A stretch of DNA of 30,354 nucleotides from Amphimedon queenslandica (lineage: Eukaryota; Porifera; Demospongiae; Haplosclerida; Niphatidae), in contig NW_003547104.1 in the NCBI RefSeq assembly GCF_000090795.2, positions 1 to 30,354 of the forward strand, read 5' to 3'. This document shows, piece by piece, positions 20,501 to 28,272 of the stretch; within the stretch, counting starts at the first letter, position 1, and each line of letters starts with the position of its first letter. The translations under genes and the position numbers were made by a program. A model generated the notes under the pieces. The model searched no databases and was not told the origin of the DNA. It worked only from the letters and a program-made list of their open reading frames with translations.

Positions 20501-22911
20501 CTTTTTTAACTCCCTCTTAAATTTCCCAATATACAGTAGTCCATATGTTACCTTTTATTGGTAGCATGACAATGTTGAACTCCTCCAGCAGCTCCAGCGA
20601 CTGAATGAGGTTTCTCTCCAGCAGTATTGAAGGAGACTCTTCTTTTATTAGAGACAAACACAACCTGAAGAAGAAAAACAAAACAAAAAATATGTACATG
20701 TACATGTAATTGTACATTGCAATATACTTGTACATGTATTCTCTACCATACAATGTAGAATATCAATAACTGATTTTATTTGAGGGAACTATATTTCATA
20801 AAATCTACTAAATTTCCAATTTGAAGATTTTAATTTCACAAAATCTACCATGTGCCATATGGGTACCATATCAAAAAATTAATTTTCACAAATTTTATTT
20901 TTGTAAATCAGGAAATCCGCAAAATTCATAATATTTGCAACCAAAAAACCTACTTACATGTATATGGTATTACCTTGCTAGTTCAATTTCAGGGTCCCTA
21001 GGCCCAGCAGCTGAATTAAAGTACTCCTGGGCCGCCTTTACTGCCACATCCAGTGATAGTTGATAAGGAAGGATATGAGAGAAGGAGGGGGAGGGAGGGG
21101 GAGAGGAGGACAATCGGGAAGAACCAGATGCTACTGTCAGTGCTTCTGTAGCTAGGGAGATATTGTCCATACTTCCTGAGCATATCAGACTCTCAGTAAA
21201 TATCTAAGGGAGAGAGAAAGGAGCAAGAAAAGATAAGACCATTACTGTACATGTGTATGTAGTGTAAGAACATAAAAATGGCCATAACTCAAAAAATTTA
21301 AGTCAGAATCAGCTCAAACTTTCTACACAGCATAAGGGCATCAATATGTATCAGAAAATGCAATAAAAAGTGAGAGTAATTTTTGAGCTATTTTTCTGGA
21401 AAAAACCATGGGCTATATATAGTACAGGGATTTTTTTAGATTTCGGCCAATTTTTAAAATGGCCATAACTCAAAAAATTTAAGTCAGAATCAGCTCAAAC
21501 TTTCTACACAGCATAAGGGCATCAATATGTATCAGAAAATGCAATAAAAAGTGGGAGTAATTTTTGAGCTATTTTTCCGGAAAAACCATGGGCTATAGTA
21601 CAGGGTATTTTTCAGATTTTGGCTCGTTTTAAAAAATGGTCATAACTTGAAAAATTGAAGTCGGAATCAGCTCAAACTTTCTACACAGCATAAGGACATC
21701 AATATGTATCAGAAAATGTAATAAAAATCAGGGGTGATTTCAGAGCCATTTTTTGGAAAAAACCATGGGCTATAGTACAGGAATTTTTCAGATTTTGGCC
21801 AATTTTTAAAATGGCTATAACTCCAAAAATTTTAGTCAGAATTAGCTCAAACTTTCCACACAGCATAAGGACATCAATACCCATAGCTCCATACCTTCAT
21901 ACAGGTATCAGTGTCCATACAATGAAAGACTCTGTTCTTTAGTGTAATGAGATGCTGTTGTAGACCCCTCCAATCTCTCTCAGTAAGGGGCGGAGTCCTA
22001 ATAACAAACGACATTAAATAACTTTAAACCTGACCTCACCTTCTACTAGCAACTCTAACAATTCGTCTAAACAATTGCTCAGCTTCATTCCTATTATCCT
22101 AATATAATAAAACATGCCATTACATACATGTAGTGTCACATTCATGTACATGTTCATGTGTACCTTAATATCTCTGATGTATTTAATTGATTTATTGACA
22201 TTATAACTTGCTAATATCTCAATAGCACTAAAAGGAGCATTGTTAATAAATTTATTTAATGATAAAAGTGATCCTGTTACCATATGAAACTTTCTAAATC
22301 ATTTAATTGTTGATAGAGCTCTCTTTGTTTAGCCGAAAGTTGTCTAGAGAGAGATGTGTGTGTGCGAGTGCATAAATGTAGATGTATAAAGGTAATCAAA
22401 TTTACTTTGATGTTATGACTGATAGAAAATGGCCGGCAATAGTATCAACTTGATCCAATTGATCAGTCCTTAACACAACAATAAATACTTATAACCAGCA
22501 GTACAGTTAGTTATTGTCAGTTACCTCTCGCAAGTATAGACACACTTTAACGCTAAACTCATCCTAGCCTCCAGAGACAATGAGGAAACTGATACACCCA
22601 TTGACTTCTAAAAATGAAGAATACATGCACATATAGATATACACCTCCTTTGGTTTAACTCTCAGGCTCTCTGTTCCTTTTATTTCTAACTTACTTTTTC
22701 TCTCATACTCTTGAGGAGGTTAGCAAATGGTCTGAGATCATTCTGAAGTAAATAAATAAATAAATAAGTAAATAATTAATGAACCTTTGATACAATGATC
22801 ATGAATTCCTCCAGTAGATTGGTGCTGGTTGTTAGTCCTAACTTCATTAGTCTATCAATGTATGGCATAGCATGATTAGTGAAATATTGGATGAATTTAT
22901 CTCCTTCAACC

Positions 22912-22956
<45 letters not shown>

Positions 22957-25900
22957 AGACATACAAATACATGTACATGTACATGAAAGAGTTAGTTGCA
23001 ATGTTACATGTACATGTACATGTAAAGACGTACGTCGTGCATTATGAGGTGGAGTATCTCCAAGTTTGTCATCTTCTCTAGTTTTGATAAGCTCAAGTGA
23101 CTATCAACATTACACTAAAAGATAACACAAAATAACACAATTAACACCAAATCAATACTAACACTGTGTTAACACTAATACTGATACAGTGTTAACAATA
23201 TCAATGAGATATCATTCCCTTACATGATAAACGAGTGATCTCAGTGTTAACAACTGATGCTCCAACACTTCCAAGCCCTACCAAAGAACACATGAGGTAC
23301 AAGAACATAAAATAAATCAATTCAAACTTTGACGTTGTTCTTGATAGCAAACCCAATGAGAGACAAAGCATTATCAACCTATTGAAGAATATTAATAATG
23401 TACATGCATAATTATACTTATCATACCTGTCCAGTGTATTGCTCTATTTCAATGGCTCTCCTTCTGTACCATGACGTTAATAGCTCACCAGTAATAGGCC
23501 TAAATGAGCATTAATTAGAATATCAACTTGTGGTCATTGATTAGAATAACATACACAACATATATGGATTAATCTTACTCAATGTATTCTCTTAAATCAG
23601 ACATTTCTTCACTCGTTATCAAATCAAGTGAAGTTTGTTTCCCTAATGAATAAAACTGCCTGAGGGAGAAAGAAGAGGGATATGATTAAAGTTTATGTGG
23701 AGGTGATACCTTATTGATTGATGTTCAACCCAATCCTGATCTCTGAGACTCTCTCCCTCCCATTCAATAACTTCACCTGCTTCACTATATTAGCAGAATA
23801 AATCATTCAATATCAAATCAATAAATATAATATTTTTTAAATTACTTTAGAGTAGGTAGGAGGTACTGAATGTCACCAGCAAAAGAAATAGTTTCAGGTA
23901 AATATGATAAAATGATAAGTCTAAAAATATAACAATTGTAACATACAGCAGGAGACCTACTCACCTATAAGGTAACACTACATTGCCATGACGATCAAAC
24001 AAAGCCTCTACAGCTTCCCACTGACCATCCTACAAGAGAAAAAGAAAGAGAGAGGAGGGAGGGAGAGAGAAAGAGAGAGAGAGGGAGAGAGGGAGAGAGG
24101 GGGGGGGGAGAAGGAGGAGAAAGGAAAGTAAAATTTAAAGATATAATTGTTCGTCATACTTTAGCGAAGTCAATAGCTGCTTGTATTAAATTGATGTTTC
24201 TAAATTCACCAAATACAGACGAGTCGTAGCCATCTAATGTAGCAGCTGGGCCACCTAAAATGACCTATTAATACATAAGAATATAAATGAGTAGTTATAA
24301 TAATGATAATAGAATAATGGGTATTACTTCATAGGTGTTGAGTCTGTCTAAGTATTTGAGTAAAGTCTCACGACATTGACACAGGAATATCTCATCTTCT
24401 GACAAGCTTATAAAATGAAAAATTAAATATAAAATAAAAGATAATCTTTTGTCTCTTACCTCTTCCATTTAGCAATAACTTCAAGTGGCTGCTTCAATCT
24501 TTCATCATCAACTTCTTCAATACCTTTCCATGATGAATCCTGATCACTTCTTAATATACACAACTCCCTGATGAAAAAAGTTAAAATAATAATACAAAAT
24601 CCACTTGATTTCTCTCTACAGTATATCCACTGCTCTTTTCTCTTACTTGAATGAGGTCCTATGGAGTCCATAAGACAATAGCTCTTTCATTGTTAGGAAG
24701 TCAGGGGCCACAGAGTGGAGGCACTCCTTCAGTACCCAGGACATCTTAGATACTTTAGAGAGATAGTCCTCAATTGAAGCAACAGAAGGAACTGATAGCT
24801 GCCATTGGCACTGGTAGACCATGTCACAGTCTAAGTTATACTGACGGGCTAGCTCTAAAGCTTCACCATATTCTTCATTCTCTATCTTTAGAATGAAATA
24901 AGGATTTTAATAATACATTACCTTAATGTACATGGCTACATGCATAAACATGTATCATTAAATGTGTGTATTAATTATAGTATTATTGATGTAGTCGGAC
25001 TTTGTCTGAAGAATTTCCTTTAATTTTACATGTACATGTAACTTTATGCCTTAATTTAGCATCTAAAGATCTCTTGCTAAAATTACAAAAGGTTGCAGGC
25101 ATAACTTTTACTTACTTTTCTTTGATAACATTCCTCAGGAGGCATTGACTTTAAACACACGAGTCGATACACTGTACTACGCTCCCTACATAATAAAAGT
25201 ATTATAATATCAATATAAAGCATGTAGTACATGTAAAAATGACTATGTATTACTTTTGTTTCTCTTTGTGTGGTCTAAACTGTTCCCTCTCAGTTAGGAA
25301 GTACATTATTTGTTTAGCTACTGATGAGAGTCTCTTTCTAACATCACTGCTACTCTCTCTCTTGTCTTTATCATCAGTAAGAGTATCATCTAAAGCAGAA
25401 TCACTTCCTTTCTCTTCCTCCTCCTCCTCCTCTTCTGTCTCTTTCACTGGTTCCTCCTCATCGCTGTACTCCGAGAGTGATGGGAGGAGGGTTGGCCTCC
25501 TTGAGAATCGAGTAGATACTTCACCCTGTGACAATAAGGAGCAGGAATACATGTATATGTATGAGCAAGTTTAAAAATTTGTAAAAAAACCTAATTTCAA
25601 TCGGAATCAGCTCAAACTTTTTACACAGCACAAGAACATGTATATGCATCAGAAAATGTAATAAAAGTGTAGAATTCTCTTCTAGACATTTTTGACGAAA
25701 TTTGGCTAACAACCATGGCCAAATTTTTGAGGAACTTTTAAAAATTTATAAAAAATTAAATTTTAATCGGAATTAACTGAAACTTGATACACAGTATAAG
25801 AATATGTAAAAAACCTATAAAAATGAAGGATGATTTCCTATAGTCATTTTGACAAAATACTCTGTACTATAAGCACCTTTGGACTAATATTTGAGCAACT

Positions 25901-26150
25901 TCCTATGTGTATGTCTTAATTACTTCAAGCATTAGTAATTGTCCTCCATACCCGTGAGTGACAGCTGCTCCTGGTTCCGGTGAGTGTCCCAATAGATTAA
26001 TAATAGAATCAATTGATAACACAATCACTTTAAATAATGAATTAACTATTATTAACGACTGAATGATTGAAAGATAAGAGTGTGCATAAGGTTAATGTGA
26101 GCTTACTTCATCAGACCACCAGGTAATCTCCAATGGTATTACATTATTAC
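10419..26150 (-). CDS. NBAS: NBAS-like gene, 53 exons modelled, 5' end outside the model
   Basis: The spliced product matches NBAS (neuroblastoma-amplified sequence) from about human residue 400 to the C-terminus. NBAS is a subunit of the NRZ (NBAS-RINT1-ZW10) ER tethering complex for Golgi-to-ER COPI vesicles and has been linked to nonsense-mediated decay. I joined 53 exons by GT-AG sites with phases that agree throughout. This gives about 5.8 kb, roughly 1,940 codons, against 2,371 aa for human NBAS. Most introns are 30-120 bases; large ones hold repeats and one whole gene (15318-16379). The N-terminal beta-propeller exons are not found; the first exon seen follows an AG at 26151-26152. Exon 2 and the starts or ends of exons 29 and 31 are uncertain. 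Block entries give exon coordinates. Confidence 0.9.
11617..13082. repeat. Main satellite array, 8 units of ~177 bp, in an NBAS intron
   Basis: The core ACTTTCTACACAGCATAAGG recurs at 11761, 11945, 12122, 12299, 12479, 12656, 12814 and 12990, spacings 184, 177, 177, 180, 177, 158 and 176. Each unit also carries AAAATGGCCGTAACTTGAA, GGAATCAGCTCAAAC, GGAGTGATTTCGGAGCCATT and CCATGGGCTATAGCC. Units differ by scattered substitutions. The array is non-coding; short frames in it are accidental. It fills most of the intron between exons 50 and 51 of the NBAS-like gene. Confidence 0.92.
13250..15060 (-). CDS. NBAS: NBAS-like exons 39-50: C-terminal helical region
   Basis: Exons: 15140-15194, 14945-15060, 14786-14881, 14617-14727, 14436-14512, 14278-14377, 14170-14226, 13955-14106, 13810-13869, 13640-13751, 13470-13505, 13250-13380 (the first lies just outside the start of this block). 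Matches: L-K-L-L-T-R-F-K-T-T followed by V-N-Y-H-D-L, W-L-S-K-F-D-L-C-R-D-Y-I-Q-R-L, V-K-D-L-V-H-E-M, and I-L-A-V-L-L-E-Q-W-P. All align in order with human NBAS downstream of its Sec39 region. The 36-base exon 49 (T-Q-L-V-L-L-G-S-F-E-K-Q) is among the smallest in the gene. Phases agree at every junction in this block. Confidence 0.87.
15091..15139. repeat. AT-rich palindromic simple repeat (TATAC/TAGTA)
   Basis: Repeated TAGTATAGTATACTATACTA-type sequence is largely self-complementary. It lies within the small NBAS intron between exons 39 and 40 and ends at the exon 39 donor. Confidence 0.7.
15318..16379 (-). CDS. Intronless AIG1/paraseptin-like GTPase nested in an NBAS intron
   Basis: The frame is open upstream to 16451, but I choose the ATG at 16377-16379 (M-A-E-G-G-G-Y-H-S-D), which gives 353 aa and matches the length of the relatives. 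A Ser-rich N-terminus (9-30) precedes the P-loop GETGVGKS (49-56). Next come YDTRG (110-114), ICHR-x-S-x-RF-x-DSS (143-155) and CILVLTQAN with TQAN (182-185). The acidic loop DDDSEDEADEG (about 191-201) follows, then P-V-C-A-T-G at a possible G5, and a Gly-rich hydrophobic segment near the end before a Lys-rich tail. It belongs to the minus-strand subfamily (3127, 9078) but is clearly diverged. It lies wholly inside the 15195-16728 intron, in the same direction as the host gene. Confidence 0.87.
   Translation of the reverse strand: MAEGGGYHSDSSLRSSSTSSQADHRPSSSRYGTEILEKVYGEKKVIVFGETGVGKSSLVNAVFLASKGDIKAKVARGLQSCPHGFVESHRTKSVIQKCGSRIIESNFIIYDTRGFADSNFKDEKLFEKYFESISIDEVDVIYICHRMSARFTDSSARFARLLSRRFGKKDAKVWSKCILVLTQANLFDQGDDDSEDEADEGRVLQDKRSQRMKETMAQYSMMFGEVLIKCGVLELIVESIPVCATGVKKNLELPITKNWIEDLLQVTIEKCYGEEAEVIRQIELSKQKFIKERQILGGLIGVTVGGIALPILGVPVGLTIGMLIGKHCAEKSIEKIRVWYAFKASNPKKKEKL
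16729..21203 (-). CDS. NBAS: NBAS-like exons 25-38: middle helical region
   Basis: Exons: 20974-21203, 20552-20664, 20211-20290, 19945-20156, 19525-19636, 19138-19298, 18931-19090, 18648-18887, 18288-18412, 17991-18169, 17609-17675, 17106-17216, 16927-17002, 16729-16845. Matching pieces include I-F-T-E-S-L-I-C-S, A-A-Q-E-Y-F-N-S, R-L-C-E-N-K-L-D-L-I-K-Q, K-E-L-I-N-H-V-T-S-H-V-T and W-E-L-Y-I-R-H-L-D-W-L-L-T-D. A Ser-Pro-rich insert (S-S-P-P-P-S-P-S) in exon 25 and a Gly run (19138-19298) look lineage-specific. Exon 33 is needed for phase and follows a ~180-base pyrimidine tract. The acceptor of exon 29 was chosen by phase (19636) over the alternative 19650. The donor of exon 31 could be 18931 or 18937. 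Confidence 0.87.
17263..17591. mobile_element. 329-bp hAT-like MITE with 8-bp target duplication, in an NBAS intron
   Basis: The ends are TAGAGGTGGGCGATAC and its exact reverse complement. Flanks are TTACATAA (17255-17262) and TTGCATAA (17592-17599), an 8-bp target duplication with one mismatch. The inner part repeats GATACCAA/TTGGTATC motifs in inverted order. The GTGGGC-containing ends and 8-bp duplication fit the hAT superfamily. No transposase is present. It lies between exons 35 and 36 of NBAS, only ~17 bases from exon 35. Confidence 0.85.
18413..18612. repeat. ~190-base (GA)n tract forming an extreme polypyrimidine tract for NBAS exon 33
   Basis: GAGA/GGGA-type sequence is almost pure purine on the plus strand. 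On the minus strand it is a pyrimidine run ending in TGTTATAG directly at the acceptor of exon 33 (18412). Open frames here that read Arg-Glu or Ser-Leu repeats are artefacts of low complexity. Confidence 0.85.
19733..19790. repeat. TACATG hexamer repeats
   Basis: Runs of self-complementary TACATGTACATG occur here in an NBAS intron. Similar runs occur at about 19350-19366, 20693-20738, 22969-23023 and 25028-25042. They are dispersed simple repeats specific to this genome, almost all intronic. Confidence 0.7.
20331..20536. mobile_element. 206-bp MITE, second copy of the 2347-2539 family, in an NBAS intron
   Basis: The left end is TCGCATAGCAGGAAATTTTGG. The right end, reverse-complemented, is CTGTATATTGGGAAATTT, with TA outside both ends (20329-20330, 20537-20538). 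The body shares GTGATTGGC, TTTGTGGCCA, GTGCCATTGA and GAATGGCTATCAAA with 2347-2539. The arms have diverged. It lies between exons 26 and 27, close to the exon 26 donor. Confidence 0.75.
21278..21882. repeat. Second satellite array, about 3.5-4 units, in an NBAS intron
   Basis: The same unit as in the main array has cores at 21318, 21499, 21676 and 21851, spacing 181, 177 and 175. The first two units share variants (AAGGGCATCAATATG, GAGTAATTTTTGAGC) that are rare in the main array, suggesting local amplification. The orientation matches the main array. The right edge runs up to within ~12 bases of exon 24. Confidence 0.88.
21895..25185 (-). CDS. NBAS: NBAS-like exons 4-24: Sec39-type helical region
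   Basis: Exons: 25116-25185, 24647-24885, 24460-24567, 24328-24406, 24160-24264, 23965-24029, 23846-23920, 23710-23784, 23579-23659, 23427-23499, 23328-23378, 23224-23277, 23034-23114, 22785-22910, 22695-22742, 22525-22607, 22406-22468, 22281-22343, 22164-22227, 22040-22098, 21895-21997. Diagnostic pieces: E-E-C-Y-Q-R-K-I-E-N-E-E-Y-G-E-A-L, Y-L-S-K-V-S-K-M-S-W-V-L-K-E-C-L, L-L-K-Y-L-D-R-L-N-T-Y-E, L-P-Y-R-L-I-I-L-S-Y-L-P-E-T and A-I-E-I-E-Q-Y. Each lines up in order with the NBAS Sec39 region, which in yeast Sec39/Dsl3 forms the alpha-solenoid of the Dsl1 tether. Many exons are under 80 bases. Confidence 0.9.
22913..22954. repeat. (AG)21 microsatellite abutting an NBAS exon acceptor
   Basis: Pure AG dinucleotide on the plus strand, CT on the gene strand, ends in CTAG at the acceptor of exon 17 (22910). 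A similar purine-rich tract (about 24034-24123) precedes exon 9. Confidence 0.85.
25254..26150 (-). CDS. NBAS: NBAS-like exons 1-3: propeller edge and acidic linker
   Basis: Exon 1 is 26107-26150 (N-N-V-I-P-L-E-I-T-W-W-S-D-E, against W-W-S-D in human NBAS). Exon 2 is a probable 19-base microexon at 25952-25970; its boundaries and frame are uncertain. Exon 3 is 25254-25525. Exon 3 encodes an acidic linker with a long Glu run (EEPVKETEEEEEEEE), a feature also present as an acidic patch in human NBAS. It then gives K-Q-I-M-Y-F-L-T-E-R-E-Q-F-R-P, the segment that leads into the helical region. Between exons 2 and 3 the intron holds diverged satellite units. Confidence 0.8.
25575..25860. repeat. 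Two diverged satellite units in the 5'-most long NBAS intron seen
   Basis: CGGAATCAGCTCAAACTTTT at about 25598, then TACACAGCACAAGAACATG, and a weaker second unit (CGGAATTAACTGAAACTT, about 25767) belong to the same family as the two arrays. They are older in appearance but have the same orientation. Confidence 0.7.
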
Positions 26151-26455
26151 CTATTGGAAGAGGAAAGAGACCAAATAATATCAATATAATTTTGCAAAAG
26201 AAATGAATTTACAGTAGTTAAAAGCAAACATATACAACTAGCCACAAATAATTTAGATAAGGGCAAGTAAATCTAGTAATGCCTATGGAGTAATAATGTA
26301 ATTATACATGTAGCTTAGAGTAATAATTTAAGAGTATGAATACCAAAGTAGAGCATTATGTTACTAAAAATAAAGAGACACGCCTTTTGGCATGCATTAA
26401 AACATCACCGCAATTTAATTAGAAGTAGTGTTAGAGTTACACATATCTCAGTGCT
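26151..26455. other. Gap between the first NBAS exon seen and the plus-strand GTPase
   Basis: On the minus strand this is intron upstream of NBAS exon 1, with acceptor TTCCAATAG at its edge. On the plus strand it must carry the promoter of the GTPase starting at 26456. No further NBAS exon is evident. Confidence 0.45.
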
Positions 26456-27814
26456 ATGGAAGGAGAAGAGAGTCTAAACAGCTTAGTTTTATTCTCAGTA
26501 CATGGTACTGAGAACATTGAAGATGAGAGAGAACTTGAAAGGAGAAAAGATGAAGTGGAGATAGAAGAAGAAATAGAAGAAATCAAAGGTGAAGAGGATG
26601 AAGAAGAAGTGAAGCAAAAAAATCAGCCATTACGACAAGAAGGAAAGGAAGAAATACAACACAAAGAAACCAGAAATGCTAGAAAGGAGGAAGAGCAGGC
26701 AACTGTACAGCAAGATGGGGCTACAGTACAACAAAATTGTACAATTAAAGAACCGTCTAAGAATAAATATAAATTAGAAATAGAAATGGAAGGGGAGGAG
26801 GAAGAAGTAAAGCAAAAGAATCAGCCATTACCACAAGAAGTGTCCCAGACGCTGCATAAAGAAGAGGCACAACAAAAAAATGTCAAAGATGAGGCAAGTG
26901 AAGGTTACTCACCACCGTTGCATATAATGATAGTTGGTAATGTAGGAGTGGGAAAATCAACACTTATAAATTCAATGCTGGGCAAAGAAGCAGCCACGGT
27001 ATCAGATGATATAGAGCCCACCAGACACAATACAATAGAGGAACACACTGGCACTGTCTGTGGTACACCAGTGGTATTCTATGATACAAGAGGGCTGGGA
27101 GACCCAAAGCTAAAAAACAAAGAGCTCATCAAAAAATTCAAACAGAAGCTTGACGAGTGTGGTGATCGACTTAGAGTCCTTATATGCCAGCGATTTACAG
27201 AGAAATTCGATGATTCAGTTAATCGTTTTGCAGAGATTCTTGCAAAATATTTCAAGAATCATTACTCAATATGGAAGAACTGCATCTTGGTACTAACAAA
27301 AGCCAATAAGTATGATCCTGATGATGATGAAAGCGATGAAAATGATATGAGCAACAATAGCCGAGAAGAAGTTCTAAAATTGAAAATGAAAATACGAATG
27401 AAAAATTGGGCAATAAAGTTTCAATTGTGCCTTAAAAAATACAATGTACCAGAGGAAATAATCATGAATATGCCAGTGTGTGTCGCTGGGAAGAAGAAAG
27501 TCGAATTACCTCTCACTGATAACTGGATAGAATCAATAATGAAAGACTGTCTCTCAAGAGTTAAACATTTTCACAGCACTCATCGAATGGAATGGGAATC
27601 ACAAAAAATGGGAGCAACAGTTGGTGCAACAGTTGGTGGTGCTTTTGGAGGTCTTGCATTACCACTTATTGGCATACCATTTGGAGCTACCATAGGCATT
27701 TTGATTGGTAATGAGATGGCTAAAAGGTCTTTCCAGAGGGCAGTAAGTGATACAGAAGAAAAAGAGTTCCATGAAAGGAAAAGAGACGAACTGATAACAA
27801 AGGAAAAGGACTAA
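26456..27814 (+). CDS. Intronless AIG1/paraseptin-like GTPase with long charged N-terminal extension
   Basis: The protein is predicted at 452 aa, about 100 longer than its relatives. The N-terminus has LVLFSVHGTEN (10-20), matching the HGNEN motif of the 7215 gene. Residues ~21-145 are Glu/Lys/Gln-rich, likely coiled coil or disordered, and contain a repeat: EEEVKQKNQPLRQE (about 49-62) and EEEVKQKNQPLPQE (about 115-128). The G domain follows: GNVGVGKS (161-168), TIEEHTGT, YDTRG (209-213), ICQRF-TEKF-DDS and LTKAN with TKAN (281-284). Next are DDDESDEND, PVCVAG, and a Gly-rich hydrophobic segment (ATVGATVGGAFGGLALPLIG). The tail is Lys/Glu-rich. The G domain is closest to 7215. The added length is entirely N-terminal. 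Confidence 0.87.
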   Translation: MEGEESLNSLVLFSVHGTENIEDERELERRKDEVEIEEEIEEIKGEEDEEEVKQKNQPLRQEGKEEIQHKETRNARKEEEQATVQQDGATVQQNCTIKEPSKNKYKLEIEMEGEEEEVKQKNQPLPQEVSQTLHKEEAQQKNVKDEASEGYSPPLHIMIVGNVGVGKSTLINSMLGKEAATVSDDIEPTRHNTIEEHTGTVCGTPVVFYDTRGLGDPKLKNKELIKKFKQKLDECGDRLRVLICQRFTEKFDDSVNRFAEILAKYFKNHYSIWKNCILVLTKANKYDPDDDESDENDMSNNSREEVLKLKMKIRMKNWAIKFQLCLKKYNVPEEIIMNMPVCVAGKKKVELPLTDNWIESIMKDCLSRVKHFHSTHRMEWESQKMGATVGATVGGAFGGLALPLIGIPFGATIGILIGNEMAKRSFQRAVSDTEEKEFHERKRDELITKEKD

Positions 27815-28272
27815 ACAAAATACTAAAATATTGCAATGATTGACATTAGTAATTATTTATTAGCAGTTACTTAGATTATTATTAAACACAAGAAATCTTA
27901 CACTCAATGTATGTAACATATACATGTAAGCATTTACACTATGTAATGAATGCACTCCTACTAGAATAATTACTCACACTACATTCCAATGGTACTACAC
28001 CTTTGATAATTGATACAACTCAGTAATGGGATATAAAGATATTACTATGGACAGTCCCACATTTACATTTGCAAATATACAACATGTAGTTGTTTTGATA
28101 AAGTAGGAAGAGGTCACCCAATAAATCAAAACAAGTTACTGATAAGCTAAAAATGCTTTTACTACACTGTCACGTCATGAGTGACTTATTATGAAAGTGG
28201 AAAATAACACATTCAATGTGTTTTATCATGTGATCATAGTTTACATAAAGTCTTTCTCTCAGAGAGTTAGTG
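27815..28272. other. Intergenic spacer between two plus-strand GTPase genes
   Basis: No coding feature is supported. It should hold the 3' end of the first gene and the promoter of the second. No shared sequence with the other spacers was noticed. Confidence 0.4.

Noticed and set aside
20760-20960. Possible further MITE with TTTCACAAA/TTTCATAAA arms
   Set aside because: Some internal inverted similarity is present, but I could not define ends or a target duplication.
25239-25574. Plus-strand Ser-rich frame of 111 codons
   Set aside because: It is the antisense of the Glu-rich NBAS exon 3; poly-Glu codons read as poly-Ser on the other strand.
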